Assembly (NCBI GenBank): GCA_020634375.1
Contig: JACKBX010000002.1
Location: 496,001-560,000, forward strand
DNA length: 64,000 nucleotides
Reading direction: 5' to 3'
DNA from: Ardenticatenaceae bacterium
GTDB lineage: Bacteria; Chloroflexota; Anaerolineae; Promineifilales; Promineifilaceae
Of this stretch, positions 8,430 through 16,196 are shown piece by piece. Each line of letters opens with the position of its first letter. Position 1 is the first letter of the stretch. Both the position numbers and the translations under genes were made by a program. Below the pieces are notes generated by a model. It ran no database searches and was not told where the DNA came from. It saw only the letters and a program-made list of their open reading frames with translations.

Positions 8430-9149
8430 ATTTATCAGTCGCCGCAGGGCCGCCACTTCACGCGGACGCAAAAAGCGCCACTTGCCCGGTTCCAAATTGC
8501 CCAATTCCAACGTGCCAATTTTTAGCCGCACCAACCGCAGCACCGGATGCCCCAAATCGGCGGCAATGCGCCGGATTTGTCGCTTGCGCCCTTCGCGCAG
8601 CACAATCTCCAGCCGCGTATAATCGCCGTGTCGCTCCAGCACCGTAATCTCCGCCGGAGCCGTCACATCCTCATCCAACATCACCCCCCAGCGCCACTCC
8701 TCTAACGCCGCGTTAGAAATGTCGCCCGCCACCAGCGCCTCATACGTCTTCTCATGCTCATAGCGCGGATGCGTTAACTTGTGCGCCAAGTCGCCATCGT
8801 TCGTCAGCAAAATCAGCCCTTCGCTGGGCTTGTCCAGTCGCCCCACCGGGTATAAATGGCCGGGCACATCCACCAAATCACGCACGGTCGTCCGCCCCTG
8901 CCGCATCTCATCCTCAGTGGAGGAAATCACTCCCTTCGGTTTGTGCAGGGCAATGTACACAATGCGATCACGGCTCAAATCTAGTGGTTTGCCGTCCAGC
9001 AAAATTTCATCGGTCAAGGGGTTTGCTTTGTCACCGAGTTTGGCAGTACGGCCGTTCACCTTCACCCGTCCCGCCGCAATCCACGTCTCACATTCCCGCC
9101 GCGAGGCCAAACCGGCCTGCGCCATCAACTTTTGTAATCGTTCATTCAT
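8424..9149 (-). CDS. rluB: rRNA pseudouridine synthase, RluB/RsuA family
   Basis: The 241-residue protein has an N-terminal S4 RNA-binding domain (about 1-60, MNERLQKLMAQAGLASRREC) and a pseudouridine synthase domain. The catalytic Asp lies in GRLDKPSEGLILLTNDGDL near residue 104. Later motifs are KTYEALV and EGRKRQIRRIAADLGHPVLRL. It should isomerise a uridine in 23S rRNA, probably the RluB site given its place next to scpB and cmk. The ATG at 9149 is the first codon of the family N-terminus. Confidence 0.93.
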   Translation of the reverse strand: MNERLQKLMAQAGLASRRECETWIAAGRVKVNGRTAKLGDKANPLTDEILLDGKPLDLSRDRIVYIALHKPKGVISSTEDEMRQGRTTVRDLVDVPGHLYPVGRLDKPSEGLILLTNDGDLAHKLTHPRYEHEKTYEALVAGDISNAALEEWRWGVMLDEDVTAPAEITVLERHGDYTRLEIVLREGRKRQIRRIAADLGHPVLRLVRLKIGTLELGNLEPGKWRFLRPREVAALRRLINR

Positions 9150-9169
9150 AGCAGTTAGTCAGTCTGTCA

Positions 9170-9227
9170 GCATTTCAGCTAGTCAGCGTGTCAGCAATCA
9201 GCCTGACGTGCTGACTAGCTGAAATGC
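9170..9227. repeat. Inverted repeat of gtcag words between scpB and rluB
   Basis: The 25-base arms at 9170-9194 and 9203-9227 pair with two mismatches around 8 bases. Both arms and the flanks at 9151-9169 repeat gtcag/cagc words. No T run is present. It fills almost the whole gap between the two genes. Confidence 0.88.
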
Positions 9228-9233
9228 TCAAAT

Positions 9234-9791
9234 TCATTCCTCTTCATCCAAAGGTGGCAAATGCTCCAGGCTGGTCAGGCCAAAATATTGCAGGAAATCG
9301 GCCGTTGTGCCATATAAAATAGGACGGCCTGGCGTTTCTAATCGGCCCAACTCTTCTACCAGCCCCTTGCTCAACAACGTGCGCAGCGCCCCATCCGAGT
9401 TAACACCGCGCACCTGGTCAATTTGCGGCCGGGTGACGGGCTGCAAATACGTCACAACCGCCAGCACCTCAAGTGCCGCATGACTCAATCGGGAGGTTAG
9501 TTCCAGCCCAAGAAAACGTTCAATCACGCCACTCGCTTCTGGCGCAGTGGTCAACTGCACCCCGTCAGCGGTTAGTTGCAGCCGCAACCCCCGCGTCTCA
9601 TACTCAGCGGCCAACTCATCCAACAACTGATTAACCCGGTAAGGGGTCAAGTCCAGCGCCGTTGCCAGCCGATTGACAGAAACAGGAGCGCTGGAAACAA
9701 ACAAAATGCTTTCTAATTGCGCCAGAGGGGAAAGATCGCTTATTTCCAATACGTGTAGTTCCTTTACATCGTCATTCATAAATCCAACCAT
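9234..9791 (-). CDS. scpB: Segregation and condensation protein B
   Basis: The 185-residue protein is the winged-helix partner of the SMC-ScpA condensin complex. Recognisable stretches are LAQLESILFVSSAPVSVNRL near the N-terminus, ALEVLAVVTYLQPVTRPQID in the second winged helix, and LVEELGRLETPGRPILYGTT. scpA is not adjacent in this window. The ATG at 9791 and an internal ATG at 9776 are both possible starts. It heads the scpB-rluB-cmk row. Confidence 0.93.
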   Translation of the reverse strand: MVGFMNDDVKELHVLEISDLSPLAQLESILFVSSAPVSVNRLATALDLTPYRVNQLLDELAAEYETRGLRLQLTADGVQLTTAPEASGVIERFLGLELTSRLSHAALEVLAVVTYLQPVTRPQIDQVRGVNSDGALRTLLSKGLVEELGRLETPGRPILYGTTADFLQYFGLTSLEHLPPLDEEE

Positions 9792-9843
9792 TCACTATGC
9801 AAACCAGCGAATTATAACGGAGAATCAGCCCTGGCACACCCTA

Positions 9844-9878
9844 CAAAAAAAACCTCGCAGGTTAAAAGCCTGCGAGGT
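9844..9878 (-). terminator. Terminator of the glycerol/DHA operon
   Basis: Read on the minus strand, a 10-bp perfect stem (acctcgcagg with cctgcgaggt) is followed by a run of eight T. It lies 34 bases after the stop of the dhaM fusion gene and closes the operon that begins at glpF. Confidence 0.93.
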
Positions 9879-9911
9879 CAATCTATAACAAAATAACAGT
9901 TGATTCGATTT

Positions 9912-12407
9912 CTATTTTTTCTTCTGAGCAGCCAAATACCCTTTTACTTCCTCAGCCGTGTCCAAGGTTAACGCTGTGGATGCTACACGCTGCGCTTCTG
10001 CCAACGTCATGCTGCGAATCACTTCTTTGACGGCCGGGATAGAGGGGGCGCTCATGCTTAACTCGTCCAGCCCCAGGCCTAACAGCAGCGGCGCAGCCAA
10101 GGCACTGCCCGCCAATTCGCCACACATGCCCACCCAAATGCCAGCAGTGTGGCCGGCCTGTACGGTTTGCTGTATGTTGCGCAGCACAGCAGGTTGCAAG
10201 GCGTCGGCCAGGTCTGCCACTCTGGTATTCCCCCGGTCAGCAGCCATCACGTACTGTGTTAAATCGTTGGTGCCAATGCTGAAGAAGTCCACCTCGGCAG
10301 CCAGTTTATCTGCCAGGGCTACCGCCGATGGCACTTCTACCATGATGCCTACTTCCATATTCGTGTCGAAGGGAATGCCATCTGCCCGTAGTGCTTCCTG
10401 CGCCTGTGCCAGCATCGCTTTCGCGGCTTGCAGTTCTGGCACGGAACCGATCATGGGAAACATAATCTTGATGTTGGCAGGTGTACCATCAGCCAAAACG
10501 CTGGCCCGCAAAATGGCGCGTAGTTGGGGCATGAAAATGTCAGGGTGATCCAGGCAAAAACGGATGCCGCGCCAGCCCAAGAATGGGTTGTCTTCTGGCT
10601 CAGGTTTGAAATAGGGCAGCGGTTTGTCGCCGCCAATGTCCAGGGTGCGAATGATGAGCGGCCGTTCTCCCATTGCTATTGCCACTTGTGCGTAGGCGGC
10701 TGCCTGTTCATCTTCTGTGGGGGCGCTGTTTCGCTCTAAAAAGAGGAATTCTGTGCGGAATAGGCCCACGCCTTCTGCACCGTATTCCAGGGCAACGGCC
10801 GTATCGTGCGCACCGCCGATATTTGCCGCAATTTCTACCTGGTGGTCGTCCTTTGTGGTCGCGGGCTGGCGGCCCAATGCCTTTGCATGAAGCTGTTCAG
10901 CCAGCCAAACTTGGCGCTTCGCCCGCAGGTCTGCCAGTATTTCGTAATTAGGATCGGGCCAAATACGGCCAGCCGCTCCATCCAGCGCCAGCATTTGCCC
11001 ATCGGTCAGCGCAGCCAACCCATCTCCCAGACCAACCACGGCAGGGATACCCAAGGTGCGGGCAAGAATGGCGCTGTGTGCGGTTGCGCCACCTCGTTCT
11101 GTACAAATGCCCAGCACTTTTTCCGGGTTCATGTGCGCTGTATCGGATGGGGTCAGGTCGGCGGCAACCAGGATGGATGGTTTTGCAAAATTGAGAGACG
11201 GCCGTTCCACCTCCAACATTTGCCGCAGCACACGCTCGCCCACATCTAGCACATCGGCAGCACGCGCCTGCATGTAAGCATCGGCCATGTCGCGGTACTG
11301 CTGCGCCGTTTCACCAATAACCTGCCACCACGCTGCTTCTGCATTAATTTGCTTGTCGAACAACGCTTTATGTATTCGTTCCAACAGGTCTGGGTCTTGC
11401 AAAATGAGCAGGTGCGCTTCAAAAATTGCCGCCTCTGCTTCACCAATGCGCTGCACAGATTGCCGATAAAGTGCTTGGATTTCGTTGTTGGCAACGGCAA
11501 CGGCCGTTTGCAATCGCTCCCATTCCGCTACCGAGTCTGTAACTGTGCGAGTCACCACCTTTGGCAAACGAGGCCGGTACTGCACCACCGGGCCAATAGC
11601 AATACCCGGAGATGCGGGGATGCCGTTCCACTCGCCCTCTGTCGCAGCCGCGTCGGGGAGCTGTAAAGGAGCAGTATCTATCTGCTCTTCATCCACATCA
11701 CCAAAATTGCCATCGGCCAATGTGCGGATGGCAGCCAAAGCATCTACGGCATCCTTGCCAACGGCCGTAATTACAATCTCATCTCCCTGGCGTGCGCCCA
11801 ATGTCGCCACCTGGTTAATGCTCTTGGCATTGGCTGTTTGCACCCCTTTTGCTACGCGAATGTCAGCAGCAAAGCGGTTAGCCGCTGCTACAAAACGGGC
11901 AGCGGGGCGGGCATGCAACCCCAAGCGGTTAGGCACAGTCAAGTGTAATTCCAAAGCATTTGCCAAAACCGACGAGGTAGGCGTTGATGTTTCTTCTACG
12001 CCGCCCAACTGTGCCAGTTTGCCACCCAGCGCTCCCATCGCCTCTTCGTACACCGCGTCCAGGCTGCCGCCCACGGAAGATTGCACCGCTGCCGACAACG
12101 CGCCTTCTACCAAAGGAGCGCTGCACAGACGCACTTTAGCCTGTTTTTCTTCAGGCAAAAATTCAACGGCCGTTTCCGCACTCAACAAGGCGCTGCCCAA
12201 ATCCATCAATACCAGCACGCCATCATCGCTGTACGCTTCTTCAATGGCCTGAAGCACGCGCATCGCGTCTGTTCCGATGGGGTTATCCGGGTCATCAATA
12301 CCACCAGCAGCGGCCAGAGGTAGTGTTTCCGGGGTCATTTGCTGGGCCAGGTCTAACACGCCTTGGGCCAGGTTACGGCTATGAGAAACAATAACGATGC
12401 CTACCAT
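9912..12407 (-). CDS. dhaM: DhaM EIIA-HPr-Enzyme I fusion
   Basis: The 831-residue protein joins three phosphotransferase parts. Residues 1-125 are the DhaM EIIA domain with His9 in IVSHS. Residues about 150-235 are HPr with His165 in GLHARPAA and the Ser-containing AKSINQV. Residues 260-831 are a full Enzyme I with the phospho-His444 in GGATAHSAILAR and the C-terminal PEP-binding part (GTNDLTQY, MCGELAG). It should carry phosphate from PEP to DhaL-bound ADP for dihydroxyacetone kinase. In E. coli DhaM the EI part is truncated, whereas here it looks complete. It is the last gene of the glycerol operon and overlaps the methyltransferase gene by 7 bases. Confidence 0.94.
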   Translation of the reverse strand: MVGIVIVSHSRNLAQGVLDLAQQMTPETLPLAAAGGIDDPDNPIGTDAMRVLQAIEEAYSDDGVLVLMDLGSALLSAETAVEFLPEEKQAKVRLCSAPLVEGALSAAVQSSVGGSLDAVYEEAMGALGGKLAQLGGVEETSTPTSSVLANALELHLTVPNRLGLHARPAARFVAAANRFAADIRVAKGVQTANAKSINQVATLGARQGDEIVITAVGKDAVDALAAIRTLADGNFGDVDEEQIDTAPLQLPDAAATEGEWNGIPASPGIAIGPVVQYRPRLPKVVTRTVTDSVAEWERLQTAVAVANNEIQALYRQSVQRIGEAEAAIFEAHLLILQDPDLLERIHKALFDKQINAEAAWWQVIGETAQQYRDMADAYMQARAADVLDVGERVLRQMLEVERPSLNFAKPSILVAADLTPSDTAHMNPEKVLGICTERGGATAHSAILARTLGIPAVVGLGDGLAALTDGQMLALDGAAGRIWPDPNYEILADLRAKRQVWLAEQLHAKALGRQPATTKDDHQVEIAANIGGAHDTAVALEYGAEGVGLFRTEFLFLERNSAPTEDEQAAAYAQVAIAMGERPLIIRTLDIGGDKPLPYFKPEPEDNPFLGWRGIRFCLDHPDIFMPQLRAILRASVLADGTPANIKIMFPMIGSVPELQAAKAMLAQAQEALRADGIPFDTNMEVGIMVEVPSAVALADKLAAEVDFFSIGTNDLTQYVMAADRGNTRVADLADALQPAVLRNIQQTVQAGHTAGIWVGMCGELAGSALAAPLLLGLGLDELSMSAPSIPAVKEVIRSMTLAEAQRVASTALTLDTAEEVKGYLAAQKKK

Positions 12408-12970
12408 GTGCTTTGTCCTTTATTGCAATGGGGACAGCCAACCACTTCGTGAACGGCCGTTTCCATTTGCGGGGTTAGCTTTTCAGCTGGGCCAGGTACA
12501 AACCCAACTGCGCCGCAAATACACGCATACCAACCCATCACAATGTCCGAAAAGGGTAATCGTGGGGCTTGTAAATCTACCTGCTCAACTCCCATACCCC
12601 AACGGGCGTTTGTCACCAAGGTATGGCAGCCCACTTCTGCCAATTTTTGTGCATACAGTTGAAAGTGACGGCAGTGCCGCATCAGCAACACGCCCTGTGT
12701 CACATCTGTGGGAAATTCATACATGCGGGCGTCGGCGCAAATGGTTTGCACGTTAGGGGGAAGCACGGCCGTTTCTGACAGCAGCGCCGGATTCATTTCC
12801 AGAGCATATACTTTCTGCGTCTGTTCAGCCATACGTCGTGCCAATCGCAAGTCACCCGCACCAATATCCAAAACCACATCATCTGGTTGCAAGTAATCCA
12901 AGGCTGATTGATACGTTTCCGTATCGTAAGCAGCCCACATGTGCTCCCAGTTTTGTGCCGCCAGCGCCAT
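12401..12970 (-). CDS. Small SAM-dependent methyltransferase-like protein
   Basis: The protein of about 189 residues has a class I methyltransferase fold start: motif I VLDIGAGDLRLA near residue 34, and YALEMNP for the acidic residue after strand 2. Two Cys pairs lie near the end (CICG, CPHC), which could hold a metal. The substrate is unknown. The ATG at 12970 shares its A with the TGA of the upstream gene, and its stop overlaps dhaM, so it is translated within the operon. Its role in glycerol use is not evident. Confidence 0.65.
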   Translation of the reverse strand: MALAAQNWEHMWAAYDTETYQSALDYLQPDDVVLDIGAGDLRLARRMAEQTQKVYALEMNPALLSETAVLPPNVQTICADARMYEFPTDVTQGVLLMRHCRHFQLYAQKLAEVGCHTLVTNARWGMGVEQVDLQAPRLPFSDIVMGWYACICGAVGFVPGPAEKLTPQMETAVHEVVGCPHCNKGQSTW

Positions 12971-13263
12971 CACTTGCCACCTTGCCTACGCCCACGCATC
13001 CACAAATTAAAGGCTAGGCTGATACCAAAAATAACCCAAATACCCACAAAAAAGCCCAACCCCCACAACAACGCATTGCCCCACCCTTCTGTTGGATAAA
13101 GCTGCCAAACCATGTAAATGAACATGCCTATACTAAGCATCCCAATCACGGTCAGGCCACTGCGTTGACTAATCCAGGGGTCTCCACCAACAATCGCGGC
13201 TTCCTGCTTTTCTTTCTTATCTTTGCTCTGCCTGGACTGCTGTGATCGTTTCTTTTTTGCCAT
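12970..13263 (-). CDS. Small two-helix membrane protein
   Basis: The 97-residue protein has a highly basic N-terminus (residues 1-21, rich in Lys, Gln and Ser) and two membrane helices (about 38-54 and 64-87), and ends in RGRRQGGK. I do not recognise a family. It sits directly after sdhD, 21 bases away, and is coupled to the methyltransferase gene by a one-base overlap, so it may be an accessory part of the membrane complex. Confidence 0.6.
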   Translation of the reverse strand: MAKKKRSQQSRQSKDKKEKQEAAIVGGDPWISQRSGLTVIGMLSIGMFIYMVWQLYPTEGWGNALLWGLGFFVGIWVIFGISLAFNLWMRGRRQGGK

Positions 13264-13284
13264 GAATCCGTTTTTAATTGCCCT

Positions 13285-13674
13285 TTATAGATTTTGTATC
13301 GCTACAGCCAGCCAAATGCCGTATACCAATGCAGCCAGACCCAGTAGCGTGATGCCCCAATTTGCCGCACGAGATGCACTCTTGCTTAAACCTAAGTCAA
13401 GTAAAATGGCTCGCGCTCCCAACATGGCATGTGCTGTCACCACAATGAGAAAGACAATTTCCAAAAAGAAGATGGCAGGATTAGAAACGTAGGCTAATAC
13501 TTCTTGAAAATTACGCAGTCCGCCCTCGACCACGAAATGATGGGCGACCATGTGCAAGAGAAGCAACAGCACGAGCAGCAAGCCTGAAATGGCCTGCACC
13601 AGCCACAATGCTCCCGCTGCCCCGCTTTGAGCGGCGCGTTTTCGAGTCGTTTGATTGGATAATACGCTTTGCAT
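13285..13674 (-). CDS. sdhD: Succinate dehydrogenase-type membrane anchor D
   Basis: The 129-residue protein has three membrane helices (about 24-46, 62-88 and 102-124) and the arrangement of SdhD anchors, with a histidine pair at the end of helix 1 (HMVAHH) and another His in VTAHAMLGAR, as expected for haem and quinone sites. The ATG at 13674 (MQSVLSN) is preferred because the longer frame would run back into sdhC. It follows sdhC by 10 bases. No sdhA lies in this operon (see sdhB and the GlpA-like gene). Confidence 0.85.
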   Translation of the reverse strand: MQSVLSNQTTRKRAAQSGAAGALWLVQAISGLLLVLLLLLHMVAHHFVVEGGLRNFQEVLAYVSNPAIFFLEIVFLIVVTAHAMLGARAILLDLGLSKSASRAANWGITLLGLAALVYGIWLAVAIQNL

Positions 13675-13684
13675 GATCCCGCTC

Positions 13685-14092
13685 CTAAATCGTAAACACT
13701 TTCCACGCACTGACCACAAGCAGCACTGCTCCAATGAACATCAAGACCCAAAACAGGCTGCGATGGTTTTTCGCACCAATGCCCATCCCTATCAGGGCAA
13801 CACGAATACCGTTTAATCCATGAAAGAGGATGCCAAAAATAAGGACAATATCAAAGGCCAAAAAGAATGGACTGCGGGCAATTTCCAAAAATTTATCCCA
13901 ACCCTGTTCGCCTTGCAGCAGGGTGCTGAGAACGATCAAGTGGAGGACCAGGTAGACAATGAGACCCATACCGGTAAGGCGATTGATGGCGAAGGCCCAA
14001 CTGCCCAGGTTTCGCTTACGCACATCGAACCAGGCTTGCAACGGCCGTTCCCCTCGCACCCCATCTCTTGTTGTTCGATACTCTTGCATCAT
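13685..14092 (-). CDS. sdhC: Succinate dehydrogenase-type cytochrome b subunit C
   Basis: The 135-residue protein has the SdhC pattern: a soluble N-terminus, then a conserved Arg-Leu-Thr-Gly turn (FAINRLTGMGLIVYL), helix 1 with LHLIVLS, helix 2 with LFHGLNGIRV (probable haem-ligand His) and helix 3 near the C-terminus. With SdhB and SdhD it should pass electrons to the quinone pool. The ATG at 14092 is followed directly by a second ATG. Confidence 0.88.
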   Translation of the reverse strand: MMQEYRTTRDGVRGERPLQAWFDVRKRNLGSWAFAINRLTGMGLIVYLVLHLIVLSTLLQGEQGWDKFLEIARSPFFLAFDIVLIFGILFHGLNGIRVALIGMGIGAKNHRSLFWVLMFIGAVLLVVSAWKVFTI

Positions 14093-14102
14093 CCCATCTC
14101 CA

Positions 14103-14155
14103 ATCAGGTGTCAAGTAGCTAGGTATCAGGTGTCAAGTACCTGACACTTGATACC
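14103..14155. repeat. Inverted and direct repeat between sdhB and sdhC
   Basis: The 17-base arms at 14122-14138 (ggtatcaggtgtcaagt) and 14139-14155 pair with two mismatches and no loop. A direct copy of caggtgtcaagta lies just to the left (from 14105). No T run is present. Confidence 0.82.
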
Positions 14156-14159
14156 GCCT

Positions 14160-14885
14160 TTATTTGCCCAGCCCAAACACGCGCCGGAACTTACGCTTCG
14201 TCAGTTCCCCACGCAGCGACATAATCGCCTCTGCCGGATTCACATCCGAAGGGCACACTTCCGTACACTCATAAGCCACGTGACAGCGCCAGCAGCCATG
14301 TTCGTTATCCGCCCAATTCAACGCAAATTCAGGGTCACTGCCACGAGGTTCAGCCACCACTCGCCAGGCTGCGGCCATCGCTGCCGGGCCTAAATAGCTG
14401 GCATCCGACCCCATCACCGGACAAGCAGAAACACACAGGCCGCATTCCAAACAGTTCTCGTAACGTGTGTAGTGACCAATGCCATCGGGCACGTCTGCTT
14501 CTGGCATAAACTCGCTTTGGCGCACGTAAGGCATTTCTGGTTGAGTATAACGATCAAAGAACGGAGCCATATCCACAACCAAGTCGCTCACCAAAGGCGC
14601 ATTTTGCAAAGGCTCCACAACCACCGTAGGCGTGCCCAACTCCTGCACATTCACCACACAAGACAACTGTTCTTCGCCGTTGATACGCATACCGCAGGTT
14701 CCACAAGAACCGTGATGGCAAGAATGACGCAAGGTTAATGATGGATCATCATCCCGCCGAATTGCCTGCAATGCAACTAACGCCGTCGTATTTTCGTCCG
14801 TCTTTACCGTAAAGGTGTCGTAATGCGGGACTGTCTCACCTTGCTTATAACGGAGAACCTTAAATACAACATCTCGTTCAGCCAT
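14160..14885 (-). CDS. sdhB: Succinate dehydrogenase/fumarate reductase-type iron-sulfur subunit B
   Basis: The 241-residue protein has all three cluster motifs of the family: a 2Fe-2S ferredoxin domain (CHHGSCGTCG then a Cys in EEQLSC, residues about 56-76), a 4Fe-4S motif CLECGLCVSACP and a 3Fe-4S motif CHVAYECTEVCP. It would carry electrons from a flavoprotein to the membrane anchor. The flavoprotein gene next to it is not sdhA but a GlpA-like glycerol-3-phosphate dehydrogenase, 64 bases upstream. The start at 14885 (ATG) is preferred to a TTG one codon earlier. Confidence 0.94.
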   Translation of the reverse strand: MAERDVVFKVLRYKQGETVPHYDTFTVKTDENTTALVALQAIRRDDDPSLTLRHSCHHGSCGTCGMRINGEEQLSCVVNVQELGTPTVVVEPLQNAPLVSDLVVDMAPFFDRYTQPEMPYVRQSEFMPEADVPDGIGHYTRYENCLECGLCVSACPVMGSDASYLGPAAMAAAWRVVAEPRGSDPEFALNWADNEHGCWRCHVAYECTEVCPSDVNPAEAIMSLRGELTKRKFRRVFGLGK

Positions 14886-14900
14886 CAAATCCTCTCAAAG

Positions 14901-14944
14901 AAGTTTGCGAGTAGCGAGTTTTGCCACTTGCCGCTTGCAAACTT
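14901..14944. repeat. Imperfect inverted repeat between the glpA-like gene and sdhB
   Basis: The 18-base arms at 14901-14918 (aagtttgcgagtagcgag) and 14927-14944 pair with four mismatches. The repeated word is cttgc/gcaag. Confidence 0.65.
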
Positions 14945-14949
14945 GCCAC

Positions 14950-16116
14950 TCACGCATAGTACGCCGTGTGCGGCAGCAGCACCGCTTCCCGCGTGCGGCA
15001 AGGTTCCTCTATGCCTAACTTCTCGCAGACAACATTAGCCGCAGCTTCGGCCATACCACGCAGCGTGGTTGCTTTGCCACCGGTAATGGTTACAAACCCT
15101 TCCACACCTTCGTCAACATGGTCAAAACATTTGAAGGTACGGCTCAATTCCCGACCCGTATCGGCATCAGCCTTGCGTGGGCCAATGAGCGGCCGTGCCG
15201 CAGACCATGCGGCCCGCATCGGTGCATTTTTAAGCACGGGCATCATCATTGTGCCATGATTGTACATGGCCTGAATGTGGTCAGGAGGCAGTCCTAAATT
15301 ATCGGGGTCGTCTACTACCCATGAGCTGGTACCTATCACAGAAAGGCCACGCTGTGGCACTACAATGTCACCATCGCTAGATGTGTTGAGGCGGTTAATG
15401 ACCATATTGCACCAACGGCCGCGCACCGCCACCATGACACCGGGAGACGGCCGTATCGGGACCTCAACCCCCACCATATCCGCCACCTTGCCACTCCAGG
15501 GGCCAGCCGCATTCACAATCAAGTCTGCACCAATGTCATACACCTTACCAGATGTATGATCCTTCACCTGCACACCGGTCACAGCCTCACCTTGTTTGCG
15601 AATCGCCAACACCTCCGTGTACGTCTTAATGTCAACCCCATTCTTCTTCGCCGTCGCAAAAAAGCGCAGAGGCATACGCATCGCATCCATCGTGGCATCA
15701 GGAATACGAACAGCCAAAATCAGATCATCAGTCAGATTGGGTTCCAATCGTAGCGCTTCTTGCTTGCTAAGCTGCTGTGTCGGAATACCACACTCAGCAC
15801 AGCCTTCAATAAAGGCATGGCTATATTCCACATCCTCATCAGTGATAGCAACAAATAAGCCATCGTTTTCTTCAAACGTGCCAGGAGCTATCTTGCGTAA
15901 AATAGTATTCTCTTCGATACACTCAATGGCCGACTCCTGATCCTTCACGGCATAACGCGCACCACTATGCAACAACCCATGATGCCGCCCCGTTGTACCA
16001 GAAGTTACCTCACCACGCTCAACTAGAGTGACACGCAGGCCGCGCAAAGCCAAATCATGAGCCAGAGCGCCCCCCGTACCACCACCACCAATGATGACGA
16101 CATGATAATTCGACAT
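14950..16116 (-). CDS. glpA: GlpA-like FAD-dependent glycerol-3-phosphate dehydrogenase
   Basis: The 388-residue flavoprotein starts with the dinucleotide-binding motif VVIIGGGGTGGALAHDL and has the GlpA-type block GRHHGLLHSGARYAV, the VNAAGPWSG turn, and ITGGKATTLRGMAE near the end. It should oxidise sn-glycerol-3-phosphate to dihydroxyacetone phosphate. Anaerobic GlpA proteins usually carry an extra C-terminal BFD-type iron-sulfur domain of about 120 residues. This one stops before it, at the CRTREAVLLP segment. No glpB or glpC follows. Instead sdhBCD follow on the same strand. The ATG at 16116 begins the flavin motif. Confidence 0.9.
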   Translation of the reverse strand: MSNYHVVIIGGGGTGGALAHDLALRGLRVTLVERGEVTSGTTGRHHGLLHSGARYAVKDQESAIECIEENTILRKIAPGTFEENDGLFVAITDEDVEYSHAFIEGCAECGIPTQQLSKQEALRLEPNLTDDLILAVRIPDATMDAMRMPLRFFATAKKNGVDIKTYTEVLAIRKQGEAVTGVQVKDHTSGKVYDIGADLIVNAAGPWSGKVADMVGVEVPIRPSPGVMVAVRGRWCNMVINRLNTSSDGDIVVPQRGLSVIGTSSWVVDDPDNLGLPPDHIQAMYNHGTMMMPVLKNAPMRAAWSAARPLIGPRKADADTGRELSRTFKCFDHVDEGVEGFVTITGGKATTLRGMAEAAANVVCEKLGIEEPCRTREAVLLPHTAYYA

Positions 16117-16143
16117 GATATACCCCGTAAAAAGCCAGAGACA

Positions 16144-16184
16144 GAGGATAGAGATAGAGGTCATGTCCCTCTATCTCTATCTCT
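16144..16184. repeat. Inverted repeat of gagata words between glpK and the glpA-like gene
   Basis: The 17-base arms at 16144-16160 and 16168-16184 pair with one mismatch. The words (atagagatagagg) are the same as in the hairpin at 8364-8429, between unrelated genes 8 kb away. Confidence 0.82.
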
Positions 16185-16196
16185 ACACTCTAACCT

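Noticed and set aside
11485..12252. Long open frame on the plus strand opposite the dhaM fusion gene
   Set aside because: It is antisense to a fully supported gene, has no ribosome site, and encodes a Ser/Ala/Thr-rich sequence typical of reverse-frame artefacts. The same holds for frames at 9958-10548 and 39989-40636.
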